Assembly: GCA_958450325.1 (NCBI GenBank)
Contig: OY288247.1
Coordinates: 60,515,701-60,579,700, forward strand
Reading direction: 5' to 3'
Source of the DNA: Agrostemma githago
Taxonomy: Eukaryota > Streptophyta > Magnoliopsida > Caryophyllales > Caryophyllaceae
DNA length: 64,000 bases
The notes under the pieces are model-generated. The model saw only the letters and a program-made list of their open reading frames with translations. It ran no database searches and was not told the origin of the DNA. The translations under genes and the position numbers were made by a program. Positions 34,575 through 47,038 of the stretch are shown here, one piece after another. Numbering within the stretch: the stretch's first letter is position 1; every line of letters begins with the position of its first letter.

Positions 34575-34812
34575 ATGGAAACCAAAAATACATAATTAAT
34601 TCAACCTTTTATTGAGGGCCTATTTGTTTGCAAATGGAAAGGGAACCTTACCAATATCGAAAATCAAGAATCGACATCACTTGAAGTTTTATTGGTGGAT
34701 AAAAACGTAAGTGAGATTTGTATTATTTTTTAAAGTATTATTTTTTAAATGTAATTACGTACTAATGTAACTTAAAATTTAAAGGGATTAATGATGCAAG
34801 CAACAATTCTGC
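34575..34812 (+). pseudogene. RPA1-like gene, exon 1 and start of exon 2
   Basis: The ATG at 34575 opens METKNT, then TAA at 34593. The same frame continues LIQPFIEGLFVCKWKGN and LEVLLVDKN to a GT donor after 34706. The intron ends AG at 34784, and exon 2 starts GLMMQATIL at 34785. The pattern W...LLVD...G...MQATI is the start of an RPA1/DUF223 OB fold, as encoded by plant Helitrons. Exon 2 is cut at 34812 by a solo LTR and resumes in frame at 61438. The early stop makes it a pseudogene unless translation starts elsewhere. Confidence 0.7.
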
Positions 34813-36178
34813 TGTAACACCCGCAAATTTTCTAACTCCGCTATCTGTTCCGTCACGATTATATCGTAACTCGATAATATTTCGTCTATTACATTTTTCC
34901 CATTTCGAGCCTAAAATTATTTATTTTCGTAAAAGGATTTTAATTATTCTATTTTTATTCGAAAACCCATTTAATTCTTTTCATCGCAGGTATGTTTAAT
35001 TATTTTTGAAAAATCATATTTTCTGTGAACAATAGTTTTAAAATCGAGTTTGAACTATTTATTTTTCTAAAAATGCTCGATTATATTTATAATGGTTTCT
35101 AGCTCAAAAATATTTTATTTTCGAAGAATGGTTGTTTAATTATTTTACTACGCGACTTCATAAATAATTATTTTCTAATGCGTTTTAATCCAATTTCTTC
35201 GTAAACGCTTATATTATTTTACGAACCTTCTCTTATCGACTTGAGAAATATTTTCAGACACCTTTTATTAACACTACATATTATATTTATCCTATTTATT
35301 TTAATCGGAAACTTATCACATAGATTTGTTGCTTGTTCTTTCCATCTCAACCATCTCGTCTCCTAGTTGAGTTAAGAATCCTTGTAAGTTGTAACTCGAT
35401 TATTCCTATCTTTTAGCTTCCTAATTTCTCTTTATATTCTCTTTCATTCTAGTCTATTTTATTCACAACACAAGTCTTCCTTTGTGCTCTAGGTTTCACA
35501 TTAAATTTTCTCCTTTTTGTTCATCAGTCTAATCCTAATTCGTCTCTAATTCTTTCCGATCTCGAGTAATTTAATTACTCTTATTCGTTCTTCATCTCGT
35601 TTTCTCCTTTCTATTCACTTATAATGTGGTTTTAATACCATATGTTTAATTATTTCGTAGGCTATCGTGCTAGATCCGACGAAGATGATTACTTAATTGA
35701 TTCGGATCTCGATTAAGGTAACATTGACACGTTACTCGGTATTATGTGATATTATTGTGGTAGTTGCATGTATAGAAATTAGATTTTTGTTAAACAATAT
35801 ATTTATGTCTCGTTTTTAATAACAAAGACTTTACAATCCTAAATCTTCACATGTTTCGTTATTTTAAATCGTTTTTACAAGATTTGCGAGTAAGTCATTC
35901 TTTTGATTATCAAAAAAGTATTACAAGGCCGAGACTAAAACATACAAATAATAAATTATTTCATAATTCGTGATTTTTGATATGAATTGTCAAATTGAAA
36001 GTTTTATTATTTTTAATAAAGTTACAGCATGTTTCAGAATTTGCTAGTGTTTTTGTGTAAATTAATAATCTATTTTAAACACTTTATTTCCGAAAAGTTT
36101 GAGAAAAGACTATTATTTATTTTAAGTCTAATTTATGTCTATTTAATTTCATAAAATAATATCAATTATTTTGGTCAC
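34813..36178 (+). repeat. Solo LTR TGTAACACCC, left piece
   Basis: Starts TGTAACACCCGC right after the TSD TCTGC (34808-34812). E3 cuts it at 36178; the right piece is 59920-61432, ending GGGATTACA with TCTGC again at 61433-61437. The intact LTR would be about 2.9 kb. No internal element region of its own remains, so it is a solo LTR of unassigned family. Low GC, no gene. Confidence 0.85.
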
Positions 36179-37030
36179 TGTTCGGGCCAAAAATTTGCAC
36201 CTCCGGAATACAACGTGGCACGCTACGAGTGGACGGTCAAAAGGTCAAAGGGTCAAAGGTCAGAGGGTCAAAGACGATAGTCAAAACCGAGGGTCGGAAG
36301 TCAAAGTCAATAGCCGAGGGACAAAAATCAAAAGTCAAAAGGTCAAAGGACGAAATTCGACATTATTCGAGTCATTGGGCCAGAAGAGGATACGACAAGA
36401 GGGGAGATGGGCCGAACCAAGGAAAAGCAACCACACAGCCTAACAAATACAATAACCCATTCCCACTCCACCAGGTGCAAAGCAGGAAAGAGTCAGAACC
36501 GACTCCTAGATTTGGGGCACGATTCCTGCAAATCAGGAGATAAGGGAGGAGGAGAGTGTAACTGCTGAGGGGAAATTAAATGCCCAGATTCCGAGCAATT
36601 AAAGGCAATAACAGCCGAGCAATAAATGGGGATTAAATGAGAAGATTCTGGGGGATTAAAGGGGCAACGGTCAGCAGCAGTATAAAAGAGGAGGAAAGGC
36701 AAACGGATGGATTCATTCAAGTAGACCCAACTCAAGCATACACCCTAAGAAATATTCACCATCAATCATAAGTCATAGCCAAATTCTTTGTATTAGGACT
36801 CCTTTCTTTACTTCTTCCCATTGATAGTAGAATTTTGGCGGGATTCCGACTCCCCCCGCGGTTTTTCCCACATCGGGTTTCCGCGTCACCAAACTTTGTG
36901 TGTTTTCCTTTCTTCCTTTCGCTGCTCTTTTCATTCATTTGGTCCAATTCAAATTCGTCAAATATAGTTATAGGACGATCGCTTAAACCCGCAATCGAAA
37001 TCGTAGACCCGGTAAATTTTTACCAAAACA
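36179..37030 (+). repeat. E3 5-prime LTR
   Basis: TGTTCGGGCC...CCAAAACA. In the first 260 bp it differs from the 3-prime LTR at about 6 positions. The GGTCAAAG-type word recurs 36235-36350. A TATA-like TATAAAAG at 36691 lies near the expected U3/R border. Confidence 0.92.
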
Positions 37031-37033
37031 ATT

Positions 37034-37051
37034 TGGCGCCGTCTGTGGGGA
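37034..37051 (+). promoter_or_regulatory. E3 primer-binding site
   Basis: TGGCGCCGTCTGTGGGGA begins three bases after the LTR end; this form is common in plant Tat-lineage elements. Confidence 0.88.
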
Positions 37052-37105
37052 TTAGTGATCATTTCCTATAAACCAGATCCTACCGTGAAGCAATTCCGCA
37101 TCGCC

Positions 37106-39865
37106 ATGTCCGGATCCGATCGAAGTCCCTCCAGCAGTCAAGGAGCATCAACTCAGCCCATTGGAGGAAGGTCATCCCCAGGATCAGCAGAGCCGGTTTT
37201 CACACCCCTCACCCTGGGAATTCCTACCAGCCAAGTGGTGAAACCCACGTTATCGGTGTCTAGGCCCCCTTCGACGCCTAAAACCTCTGGGGTCACCAAC
37301 TCCACCAAAGTCGGGAAAAAGAGCATACCAACCAGAACCACGACTCCAGGAGGATTCGTGGGAGAAGCTTCCAGTGGCGCGGGGTCACCAGACCTGATGC
37401 AGAGTATGCTCCAGGGAATCAATGCTCTGCGCCAAGCAGTAGAAACCCTGCAGAAGGACAACTAAGATATCAAGGCTCGGATCTCGGCAGCAGACAAGAC
37501 TCCAGCTGCATCGCTCCAGATGTCACCAGAGATGCTGCCCCTGATGCCTAGGGAAGAACCCAGCACCCGTAGGGAATCAGCAGCTGGCAGGAAAACCACC
37601 AAAGAAGTCCCTTCAGAGTTGGTCACTAGACTGGAGCTAGGACTGGCTCCACCAGGCCCAGTTATTGAACCCCAAGGGTTGGGTTACTTGACCTATGGCC
37701 CCACACCCGGCAGATCTCGTACCAAAGGTAACCCTCTCTCCGGCATCGAAAGTCAGGAAACTAACTCGTTATCTTTCGCAGGTACCCATGTCCATCAAAC
37801 ACCAGAATGGCGATCCGTGACCCGACCAGAGATGATCACCTTGTCCAACAATCAGTCCTCAGGAGGAGTGTGGGCAACGCCTACCCCCAGCCAGCAGCCA
37901 TTTGGATGGCATCCAGGAGCCACAGCCAGTATGGCGACCCCCGACAGCAGCTCACATCCAGGAGGAACCTGGCTGCCCAGAGTCCCACTCCAGGAGGCAC
38001 AAGAGTGGCGGCCTAGATCCGTGACGGTAGCAGCACCATTACCTCCTCCTCCTCCTAGCAGTCAACACCCAGAAGAGCCTCATGCAGGGAGTACTCCTTT
38101 CAGCTTTTCTCATGCTGTTTCTAACCCTCTTGTAGGATTAGTCAGCACAACAGATCAACAGTACCAGGAACTGAGGGAATTAAGAGACCTGATCAACAAG
38201 ATCCCTGGAATGCCACGTCCCCTGGAGAGAGCAGCTAGAGACAGCTATGCAGATTCACCCTTCACCGATGATTTAGCCTGTGTTGCTGTACCCAAGGGCT
38301 TCGTGCCGCCAGCCATGACGCTTTATGATGGCACTGCAAACCCCCTAGACCACATCAACCAGTACAAGCAGAAGATGATGGTGGTGACCGCTACGGGGCC
38401 CCTGAAGGAAGCTTGTATGTGCAAAGGGTTTGGCTCTACTCTATCAGTAGCCGCCCTCCATTGGTTTGTCGGTCTGCCTAACCGAAGCATCACCTCCTTC
38501 GCTGACCTGGTCAATGCCTTCAACCAGCAGTTCGCCAGCAGCAGGAAACCAGAGAAGCGGACCAGTGATTTGTATCGGGTGGTGCAGAAGTTCAAGGAGT
38601 CCACGTGCGACTTCCTCAACAGATTCAACAAGGAGAAAATAACCATCCCCAGATGTGATGTACCCACCGCCATAGAAGCCTTTCGCCAAGGGCTCCACCA
38701 GAACTCAGATCTGTACAGGGATCTCACCAAGTACCCGTGTACCACGTTTGAGGTTGTGCAGACTAAGGCGATGGCAGCCATCAGACTGGAGGAAGATTCA
38801 GGCCCTAGAAGGGCTACGTATGGTTCTGAGCATGTTACCAGAAAGGCGCCTACAGAAAAAAGGGGCGAGAGATCAAAGCCCTACGCCAGGAACGTAAGCA
38901 AGGTTTCTGAGGAGAAGGACTGGAAGGACAATCCGGGATTACCACCCAAAGTAAGTGAGTATGGATGCTCCACCAACCTTGCTGAGGTACTCAAGGCTCT
39001 AAGGGAGTTAGGGCGCAGAGTCAGGTGGCCCAGGAGACATGAGTACACCAATGACCGAAGGGACGCCAGTAGGAGGTGCGAATTCCACGACGACATTGGA
39101 CACCACACCGATGAGTGTGTCCAGCTCAGGAGGGAGGTTAAGTTCCAGTACGATCAGGGGAATCTGGATCACCTCATGTCCAGAAACTCTAGCAGAATAA
39201 ATGCAGCAGATCAAGTATTGCCTTCTCCACCTCCAATATGTACCAGAATTGTCAATGTGATCACAGGAGGATCGGAATTATGCGGGCTGACCTACTCAGC
39301 AGCCAAGAGACATGCTTCTCAGACCAGAGGAGACAGACCAGAGCACTCCTGCAGAATCAGTTGCAAGGATCATCCAGCTGTCACCTTTGACGAAACTGAT
39401 GCAGAAGCTACTCCAGAGATGCACCATGACGCATTAATAATTACTCTCTCCATGGGGAATTTCACCGTGAAGAAGATTCTGGTGGACACTGGGAGTTCAG
39501 TCAACCTCATCATGCTGGAAACTCTCCAGAACATGGGGTTTAGCGAGAAGGATCTAACGAGGAAGGCGGTTCCCTTGGTAGGTTTTAGTGGTGAGACCAA
39601 GCATTCTCTGGGAGAGATCACCATTCCTACCTATGTCGGAGGAGTGAACAAGCAAGTACGGTACCTAGTCATTGATGGACCCTCCACCTACAATGTAATT
39701 CTAGGAAGGCCTTGGATCCATGAAATGAAGGCAATCACGTCCACTTACCACCAGTGCTTGAAGTTCCCTACACCATGGGGAGTGCAGAAGATCAGTGGAG
39801 ATCAGGAGGAAGCGAAAGACTGCTACAAGGTGGCTCTCAAGAAAACCATAAGTCCTCCTGCATAG
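37106..39865 (+). pseudogene. gag-pro: E3 gag-protease, one nonsense codon
   Basis: The ATG at 37106 (MSGSDRSPSSS) is the first good start after the PBS. One TAA at 37463 interrupts; otherwise the frame is open for 2.4 kb. A Pro/Ser-rich N-terminus precedes the gag core (LYDGTANPLDHINQYK, then ALHWFVGLP and FNQQFASS), the knuckle-like CEFHDDIGHHTDEC and the protease (ILVDTGSSVNLIM; VILGRPWIHEMKAI). The LVDTGSS triad is intact. The protein ends CYKVALKKTISPPA. The single nonsense makes it inactive as it stands. Confidence 0.88.
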
Positions 39866-42305
39866 CAATTAAGGAGCCTTCATCTGCCTCTGCAGGGGTA
39901 CGTAGAGCCACAGGCGGAGTTGGATGAAGTCAACTTGGACAAGCAACATCCAGAGTGGAAAGTGTTAATCAGATCAGAATGCACAAGTAGTATCCGCCAA
40001 AACCTCATTGAATTATTAAAAACTAACATGGATTGTTTTGCTTGGTCGCATGATGATATGGTAGGTATAGACCCGAGCGTTATCACCCATAGGTTAATCG
40101 CGGACCCAAGCTACAAACCAGTCCAACAAAAGAGAAGAAAGTTTGTCCCAGAAAGAAATCAAGTCATAAATAAGGAGGTTGACAGTTTGCTGGCTGCTGG
40201 AAAAATCAGGGAGGTGAAGTATCCAAAATGGTTGTCTAACGTGGTGGTGGTCCCAAAAAAGAATGGCAAGTGGAGGGTGTGCGTGGATTTTACCGACTTA
40301 AACAAAGCATGCCCAAAAGACCCATTTCCCGTGCCACACATAGACGCCATGGTGGACGCCACAGCAGGTCATGAGATGCTGACTTTCCTTGATGCATGAA
40401 GTGGGTACAACCAGATCAAGATGCATCCAGTAGATCAGAAGAAGACAGCCTTCAGATCTGAGAGAGGTATATATTGTTACAACGTAATGCCTTTTGGTCT
40501 GAAAAATGCAGGGTCCACCTACCAGAGACTAGTCAATAAAATGTTCAAAAGGCAAATTGGGAACACGATGGAGGTGTACATTGACGACATGGTGGTCAAG
40601 TCAAAGCAGGCTTCACAGCATACAACGCACCTGGAGGACACCTTCAAAACCTTGAGAGAGTACAAGATGAAGTTGAATCCTTCAAAATGCACGTTTGGAG
40701 TGTCGTGTGGGAAGTTTCTAGGATAAATGGTCACCCAGAGAGGAATCGAAGCTAGCACGGAGCAAATCAAAGCCATCCTCCAGCTGGAATCCCCGAAGAA
40801 ACCTAAAGACGTACAACGCTTGACTGGGAGAATCGCTGCTCTGAACAGATTCATATCTAGGTCCAAGATAGATGCAGATTGTTTTATGATACACTGAAGA
40901 AGGCCCAAAGATTTGAATGGACAGCAGAGCACGAAAAGGCGTTTAGTGACCTGAAGAACTACCTCAGCACTCCACCTTTGCTGTCAAAACCAGAGCCTGG
41001 AGAACCACTCTTCCTGTATTTATCAGTAACCGAGGTAGCAGTCAGCGCGGTATTAGTACGTGAGCACGAAGGAGCACAATGCCCAGTATATTACGTTAGT
41101 AAGTCTCTGCTTTATGCAGAGACCAGGTACACATCCCTTGAAAAACTTGTACTTGCACTCGTTACAGCATCTTATAAACTTCGACCTTATTTTGAATCAC
41201 ATGCTATTTCTGTAATAACAAATTATCCGCTAAAGACTATTATGAGAAAACCTGAGTTATCAGGAAGAATGGCCAAGTGGTCTATACACTTGAGCGGCTT
41301 CGACCTGAGATTTGTCCCCAGGACTGCGATCAAGTCCCAGGCGTTAGACTTCATATCCGACTTTAGCCCAGCACTGCATACACAGGTAGAGAAAGACATC
41401 CTCCTCCTTGAGGAGGACAAAGGCAAACAGGTGTGGAAGCTGAATGTAGATGGCACCTCCAACATGCGAGGGTCTGGAGTAGGATTAGTTCTCAAGTCTC
41501 CCCAGGGGAATCTCATAGTCCAAGCGGTACGGTGCGAGTTCCGAACAACAAACAACGAAGCAGAATATGAAGCTCTAATCTTAGGTCTCCAACTGGCTCT
41601 AGACCTCAAAGTCAAGCGCCTGGAGGTGTACAGCGACTCCCAACTGATAGTCAATCATGTAACTGGCTCGTAAGCGGCAAAGGACTCTAAGATGATGGCC
41701 TACCTCGAAGTGCCGAAGGAGCTCTCCCTTAGGTTCACAGGCTTCTCAATCAACCAAGTCCCTAGGGACCAGAACGTGGAAGCATACGCCTTGGCCACCC
41801 CGGGGGCAACATTCAAACCTGGAGTAGTCTCCACCATACCCATTGTCCATGTCCTGGAACCGGCAGTTTGGAAGGGCACACAAGAGCACAAGATGCCAAG
41901 GGAAGGAGACAACTCACCAGACCAAGGGATGCAGTGGCTGCAAGAAGCGGGAGTCTACAGCACAACAGCAGAGCAGGAGGAAATCTCTGACTGAGAAAAC
42001 CCTACAAAGAATGGCTGCAGAACGATATTCTGCCGGCAGACAAGAAGGAAGCCCAGAGTTTTAGGATGAAAGCGTCCAGGTACACCCTCATTGATGGTGT
42101 CATGTTCAAAAGATCAACCGCTGGACCATACTTGAGGTGCCTAAGTCAGCAGGAGGCGGAAGTGGTTATGCATGACCTCCACAGTGGTGAGTGTGGAAAT
42201 CATGCAGGGGGCAAGAGTCTATCCAACAAAGCACTCCGCCAGGGTTACTATTGGTCGACAATGCGCAAGGACGCCAGAGAATATGTTAAGAAATGTGACG
42301 CCTGC
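39866..42305 (+). pseudogene. pol: E3 RT, RNase H, second RNase H and integrase N-terminus, broken
   Basis: RT: WRVCVDFTDLNKACPKD, VMPFGLKNAGSTYQR and the catalytic box VYIDDMVV near 40575. Stops lie at 40397 (a Phe position before SGYNQI) and 40724; a shift lies near 40870. RNase H: HEKAFSDLKNY, then PVYYVSKSL. Second RNase H: KLNVDGTSNMRGSGVGLVL, NEAEYEALI, YSDSQLIVNHV (41430-41670), the archaeal-type domain diagnostic of Tat elements. A linker with stops follows, then the integrase zinc finger (VVMHDLHSGECGNHAGG ... KKCDAC) to 42305, where E2 enters. Confidence 0.88.
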
Positions 42306-43847
42306 TGATGGGAGGGATTTGCCGTGGATCCCCACCAACAAATAATATCCAACTAATCCTAACTGGGTAGAAAGGGTAAGTCGGGTCGAGTCCACGGGGA
42401 CGGTAAAGAGGGTTTAGACCAAGTTCCACCTAAAGACTTGACTAGGTCTCGCGGCTAAGCTAAACTAGAGTGATAAGAAGGGAAGGAAATATGACTAAAA
42501 ATAAGCTAAGAAGGAGAAATCAAATAAGGAAAGAGTAGGGTTAGGTCGGGTTCATAAGTGTAGGGGGATGGTTGGGTAATCGAGGGTGTAGGTTTCACCT
42601 AGTCACTAAGGTCGGTCCGCGCTCTCGCGTCAAAGCCAATGTCCGCACTATCGTGTCTAAGACAAAACCCGAATACTGATGCAAGATATTACCCAATACA
42701 CAAGGATTCAACCACAAATCAATCACCCAATGAGAAGAATAAAACAAGCAAGAGGAGCATTTGCAACTACTACTCTAACAAGCATTTCATCAAACACATA
42801 GTGTGCACAATGAGTGACTAGTAACAAAGATTTGACCTTTACCCCCAATCAACCCTAATCACCCATAATCAACACATAATCCCCCTACTAACCCCACAAA
42901 AGTCTACTCACACATAGTAAAACTAATACTAACACTATCAAGAGGAAACAACACAAATAACAAAACATCCATTATGAAACTAGCAAGAACAAAAACAATA
43001 AGAAAAGATTGAAACTTGAAAGATTAAACAAGGATTAAGAGTAAAGAGAATAAATTGATTATACCTACTAACAAGAGGATGAAAAGATAAGAACTTTCAT
43101 TAATGAGAAAAACCCAAAACAATCTCCCAAGGTTGTCAATCTTGGATGAATCTTGAAGAATTCCCTTAATACAAGACTAATTACTAAGATTAACGATAAA
43201 CTAAAGACTAATCTACACTAATCTAAGCTAATCTAGTATAAATTAGTCTAAGGTTTAGTGGGTAATGAAGAACATAATTTAAGATTACAAGAGGGGGGGG
43301 GGGTATTTATAGGGTTACAAGAACAAAGGAGAAGAAGAAAGCAAGCGCGGGCTACAGCAGGGTCATCCCGGTCGGGATGGATGGTCCCGTATGGGATGGC
43401 TTCATCATACCGTCCAGAATGACTTCATCCCGTCCCGGTTGACTCAGCAGAAGAGCTTCTTTGTTTGCACTTCATCTCGACCGGGATGAGGGTTGTCCCG
43501 ACCGGGATGGGTCATGTAGGCCTCTAATATGGTCCCAAAGGTCCCTCCTTGCTCTTGTTAGGCTTCTCATCGATTCTCGGTGCTCGGTATTGGGTCCAAA
43601 GGGCTCGAGAATGGGTCCCAAGGTCTCGGGATCGAGTATAGGTTACCGAGTGATCGTCGCTTCTCTTCGATGGCTCCAAATGTGTCGGAAACGAGTCGAA
43701 ATCGCTCCATATCTCCAATAATGGTCTTAGGAACCTAACAAAAGCTAGAAGAAGCGTAAGTAGCCTCTAAAACCGCTCCAAAGAGCGATTCCACAAGAGA
43801 GACCGAGACCAAACACAACAAATAAGCACTACAAACCACACTTATCA
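42306..43847 (-). repeat. E2 3-prime LTR
   Basis: 1542 bp. TATA (minus) at 43304-43311 after a G-run of 13 on the plus strand; palindrome array 43364-43512. The terminal tract next to it (43848-43862) reads GTGTGGAGGAGT, one base off the E1 PPT. Confidence 0.92.
43364..43512. repeat. CATCCCGGTCGGGATGG palindrome array, E2 3-prime LTR
   Basis: About five copies around the conserved GTTGACTCAGCAGAAGAGC piece also present in E1. It starts 53 bp upstream of the minus-strand TATA box. The copy in the other LTR is at 49687-49836 with TATA at 49627-49634, again 53 bp. Confidence 0.9.
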
Positions 43848-45653
43848 ACTCCTCCACACTTAACCCTTACTCGCCCTCGAGTAAGCACGAACTAACTACT
43901 AAACTAATAAAAACTAAAATACTAGCCGATCGGGTATTAGCGCACCCTACGCCCTTTCAACTCACGCGATAACACTTAGAGGACAAGTGCTATCCGCAAG
44001 GCAAGTGGGGTCTTGCGACAAAACTGTGGATGTAACCGGACACGAAAACACACAAACAAACAAACACACACACAAACAAACACACACACAAACAAACACC
44101 AAACGGTTGCATCCAAGACAAAACAAATACCGCTTCCCTCAACAAAGCGGTGAAATAGACACCGGTTAAGGACTCAAGGCAAGTGACAACGTTCCCAAGC
44201 TAATAACACAAACCGAATGGACCAAACTCTAATAGTATGACGAAATAGACAAACGTTGGTAACTTACCTAGGTTCCTCCTAACCTTCTAAGAACGTACTA
44301 CGGGACGATAGGCGGGATGGAAAAAGGATGAACCACGGATTTAGTCGACACTCTAGGTAAGTGAAGCCCCGCCCCCTTTAGCGTTAAGCCAAGAGGGTCG
44401 TCCCATCTACAAAATCGCCCAACTAGTCCAAGTAAAAAGGTGGTCAAGGTTGCAAAATGAGGGAAGACCAACCATTACCGCTATCCTCCTTCCTAGGGAC
44501 TCGGTCCTTTGGTAGGCTCTTCACGGTAACGATCGGAAAAAGGCTTACTTTGAGAGGGGGAGAATTCTTTTTGTGAGGTGATTTTCTTTGGCATTTTCAT
44601 TCTTTTGCATTTGGCTTTTGAGTTGCTATGCCATTTCTTTTTCTTCTTTTGTATTTTCTTTTTGATTGTTGGGCCTTTTCTTTTTCTTCTTTATTTTCTT
44701 TCTTTCTTTCTTTCTTTCTTTTTTCTTTTTCTTTCTTTCTTTTGACTTGGCTAGCCCTTTTGATGAATCATGTTTTGTAGGCATTTCTTGCAACCAAGTA
44801 AGAATTTCAACAAATTTGCAACTTATTTGTGGAAATGTGTAGGAGGTAGGGAAATGGGTGAGTCGGGGAGCGTCCTTCCCTTCAAACCCACAAAAAGGTG
44901 GAAAACTTGGACTAATCAAACAATTCCAAACACGGTCACCTAAGAGACGGGACTCGGCAACCAAGGCCTTTTCACTCCGTGGGTGGACATAGTGGTCAAA
45001 ATGCAAATCCCGTAGTAAATCCTTAGTAGACTAGGTGGACTCAAGGTAAAGGACCAACGAAACTATTGATTTAGGGTCATTCTACTAGACTAAAGTCCAA
45101 GACTCGATTCACACTACTAGAAAGGGAAAGTAAACACTTGCTCACTAGCCTCAAAACCGTATTTTCGAAAACCTATTTACACACTACACACTACACACAA
45201 GACACAACACAAAGACAAAGACATGACAAAAACGAGAGAAATTGAGACGAAGGCAACATAACGAAATGAACAAAACAAACAAACAAACAAGGATAAAAAA
45301 CACCATCCCGGATTTCCAAGCAAGGAACCAAATCAACTTCAAACTTTACAGAGCTCCACCCGAGCACACATCATCACAAATCTCCTCCAAACTCCACAAG
45401 AGACAAAGAGGAAAAAGAGATAAAAGGTGTTACTGGATGTCTTGAAAGCCCTCCAAAGTTAACGGTGATTAGGCAACTTACAAGGAATAAGGGAGGCAAA
45501 CACACACAACACAACAAAAGTACGATACAACGACACAAAAAGAGAAAGACACAAAAGAAAATCTTTTTGATTTTTATGAAAATTTTCAAAATTTTAGGGG
45601 TTTTAAAGATTTTTTTGAAAAGAAACTACGAAAAATAAAGCTAACTAGACTAT
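43848..45653 (-). other. E2 non-coding 3-prime spacer
   Basis: Colinear with 16245-17998 of E1. It includes (TTTC)n at 44690-44750, a (CAAA/CACA)n stretch near 44047-44100 and the block shared with the Athila-like element (44290-45180). No gene. Confidence 0.7.
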
Positions 45654-45690
45654 CGCTCCCCCACACTTAAACCGAGCAATGTCCTCATGC
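45654..45690 (-). promoter_or_regulatory. E2 internal PPT-like motif
   Basis: The minus strand reads GAGGACATTGCTCGG then TTTAAGTGTGGGGGAGCG, matching the E1 internal motif. Confidence 0.6.
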
Positions 45691-46400
45691 TCGATCATAG
45701 TGTACGGAGACACTAAAAAAAAAAGAAACTACGAAAACAAAGCTAAAAATCAAAAAGAAAAGCGGAGAAAAGGTAGAATGTGTCCGGCCGGGGTGTAATC
45801 AAGTCACCACGGGCCGAGACGAGAAAAGATATGGATGGGGGAAAAATGAAAAGAAAATAAAAGGAAATGGGAGGGGAGGACTAGGTGTAATCAACTCACC
45901 TAGCCCGGATTCCGCCCGAATCCGCCTAAATTCTATCAAAAGAAAGAGAAAATCAAAGAAAAAGTGAAAATACTTGTAAATTTGGATTTTGAAATGACTC
46001 CCGATGTAGTCACGTCATCGAGAGTTGGGAGCAATGACTACCAAGGCCCCGAGGGCCACCATGACACAAATGATAAGGGGAAGGGGAACATGCAAAGGGA
46101 GACAAGCAATAAAAGACGAAAAAGAAATGAGAGTCGCCTTACCAATCGGTTAGCAACTCACTAATAACTCCATCGTCTCAATAGTCAATATTGGCACATT
46201 TGCTTGTCTTTGTCATTGTTATTCCTCTTCATTCTCGATATGGCCGCATGGTTGAAGTATTAAGCTTACAATGGTACAAGAAGGTGGGATTCGATGATGA
46301 AACTCGGTGCATAGTGAAGAGAAGATGAGATGAATGTATGTATGTGAAGTGTAGGGGTCATATGGTAGGTGCAAGGGTAGGTAGGGAGGTTGGGATGGGG

Positions 46401-46406
46401 TATAAA
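46401..46406 (-). promoter_or_regulatory. E2 internal TATA-like box
   Basis: The minus strand reads CTTTATACCCC, 54 bp downstream of the internal palindrome array. A possible second promoter, as in E1. Confidence 0.4.
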
Positions 46407-46459
46407 GTGGTTGGGTGGGATCAAATGTCGAAGAAGAGGCAAAAGGAAGAGCGGGGACC

Positions 46460-46692
46460 CATCCCGGTCGGGATGGATGATCCCAGTCGAGATGACATAC
46501 CCGTCCCGGTCGGGAAGCTCCCTTCCCGGTCGGGACACACTCCAGTAAACTCGATTTTTGGTACATTCATCCCGATCGGGATGGCTCCTTCCCGGTCGGG
46601 ATGGTTCATCCTTCCCGGTCGGGATGGTTCATCCTTCCCGGTCGGGATGGTTCATCCTTCCCGGTCGGGATGCCTTCTTCTCGGTCGGGAAG
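46460..46692. repeat. E2 internal palindrome array
   Basis: Ten or more TCCCGGTCGGGA-type copies, including a near-perfect tandem at 46590-46680 with a 22-bp period (CCTTCCCGGTCGGGATGG unit). It starts about 350 bp after the ORF stop. Confidence 0.9.
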
Positions 46693-47038
46693 AGTCTTCT
46701 AGCCCTTCATAATCTTGATAGCTTCACCCACAAGGCCACCAATACAAACCCGACTTCCTAGCTCAAAATCCATGCTCTATCAATAACCATTCCTTTCTAA
46801 GATTCATCTTCACTTTGCACCTAACAAATAAGCTCAAAACATTCATCAAAGTCCCTCCCTCTCATCGCTCATCAAAATACCAAATCACAAGAATCTCACA
46901 AAACAAAGAGTCCTAGAAACAAAATCATAAATAACACAATTACAAACACAAAAACTAAAGAGAAGAGAGAAAGGGGAATGTACAACATGACGGTTCTTAA
47001 GGAACTCCATCAAACCTAGGATGGTGGACTCTTCATTC

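Noticed and set aside
36171..36543. Lys/Arg-rich open frames in the E3 LTRs (also 54608-55054, 58980-59427)
   Set aside because: They are translations of the GGTCAAAG-word repeat in the LTR; both frames are equally open, and all LTR copies show them.
36762..37071. Small open frames with SLLFSFI and similar near the LTR ends (also 54059, 59719)
   Set aside because: They are part of LTR R/U5 sequence and cross into PBS or flanking DNA differently in each copy.
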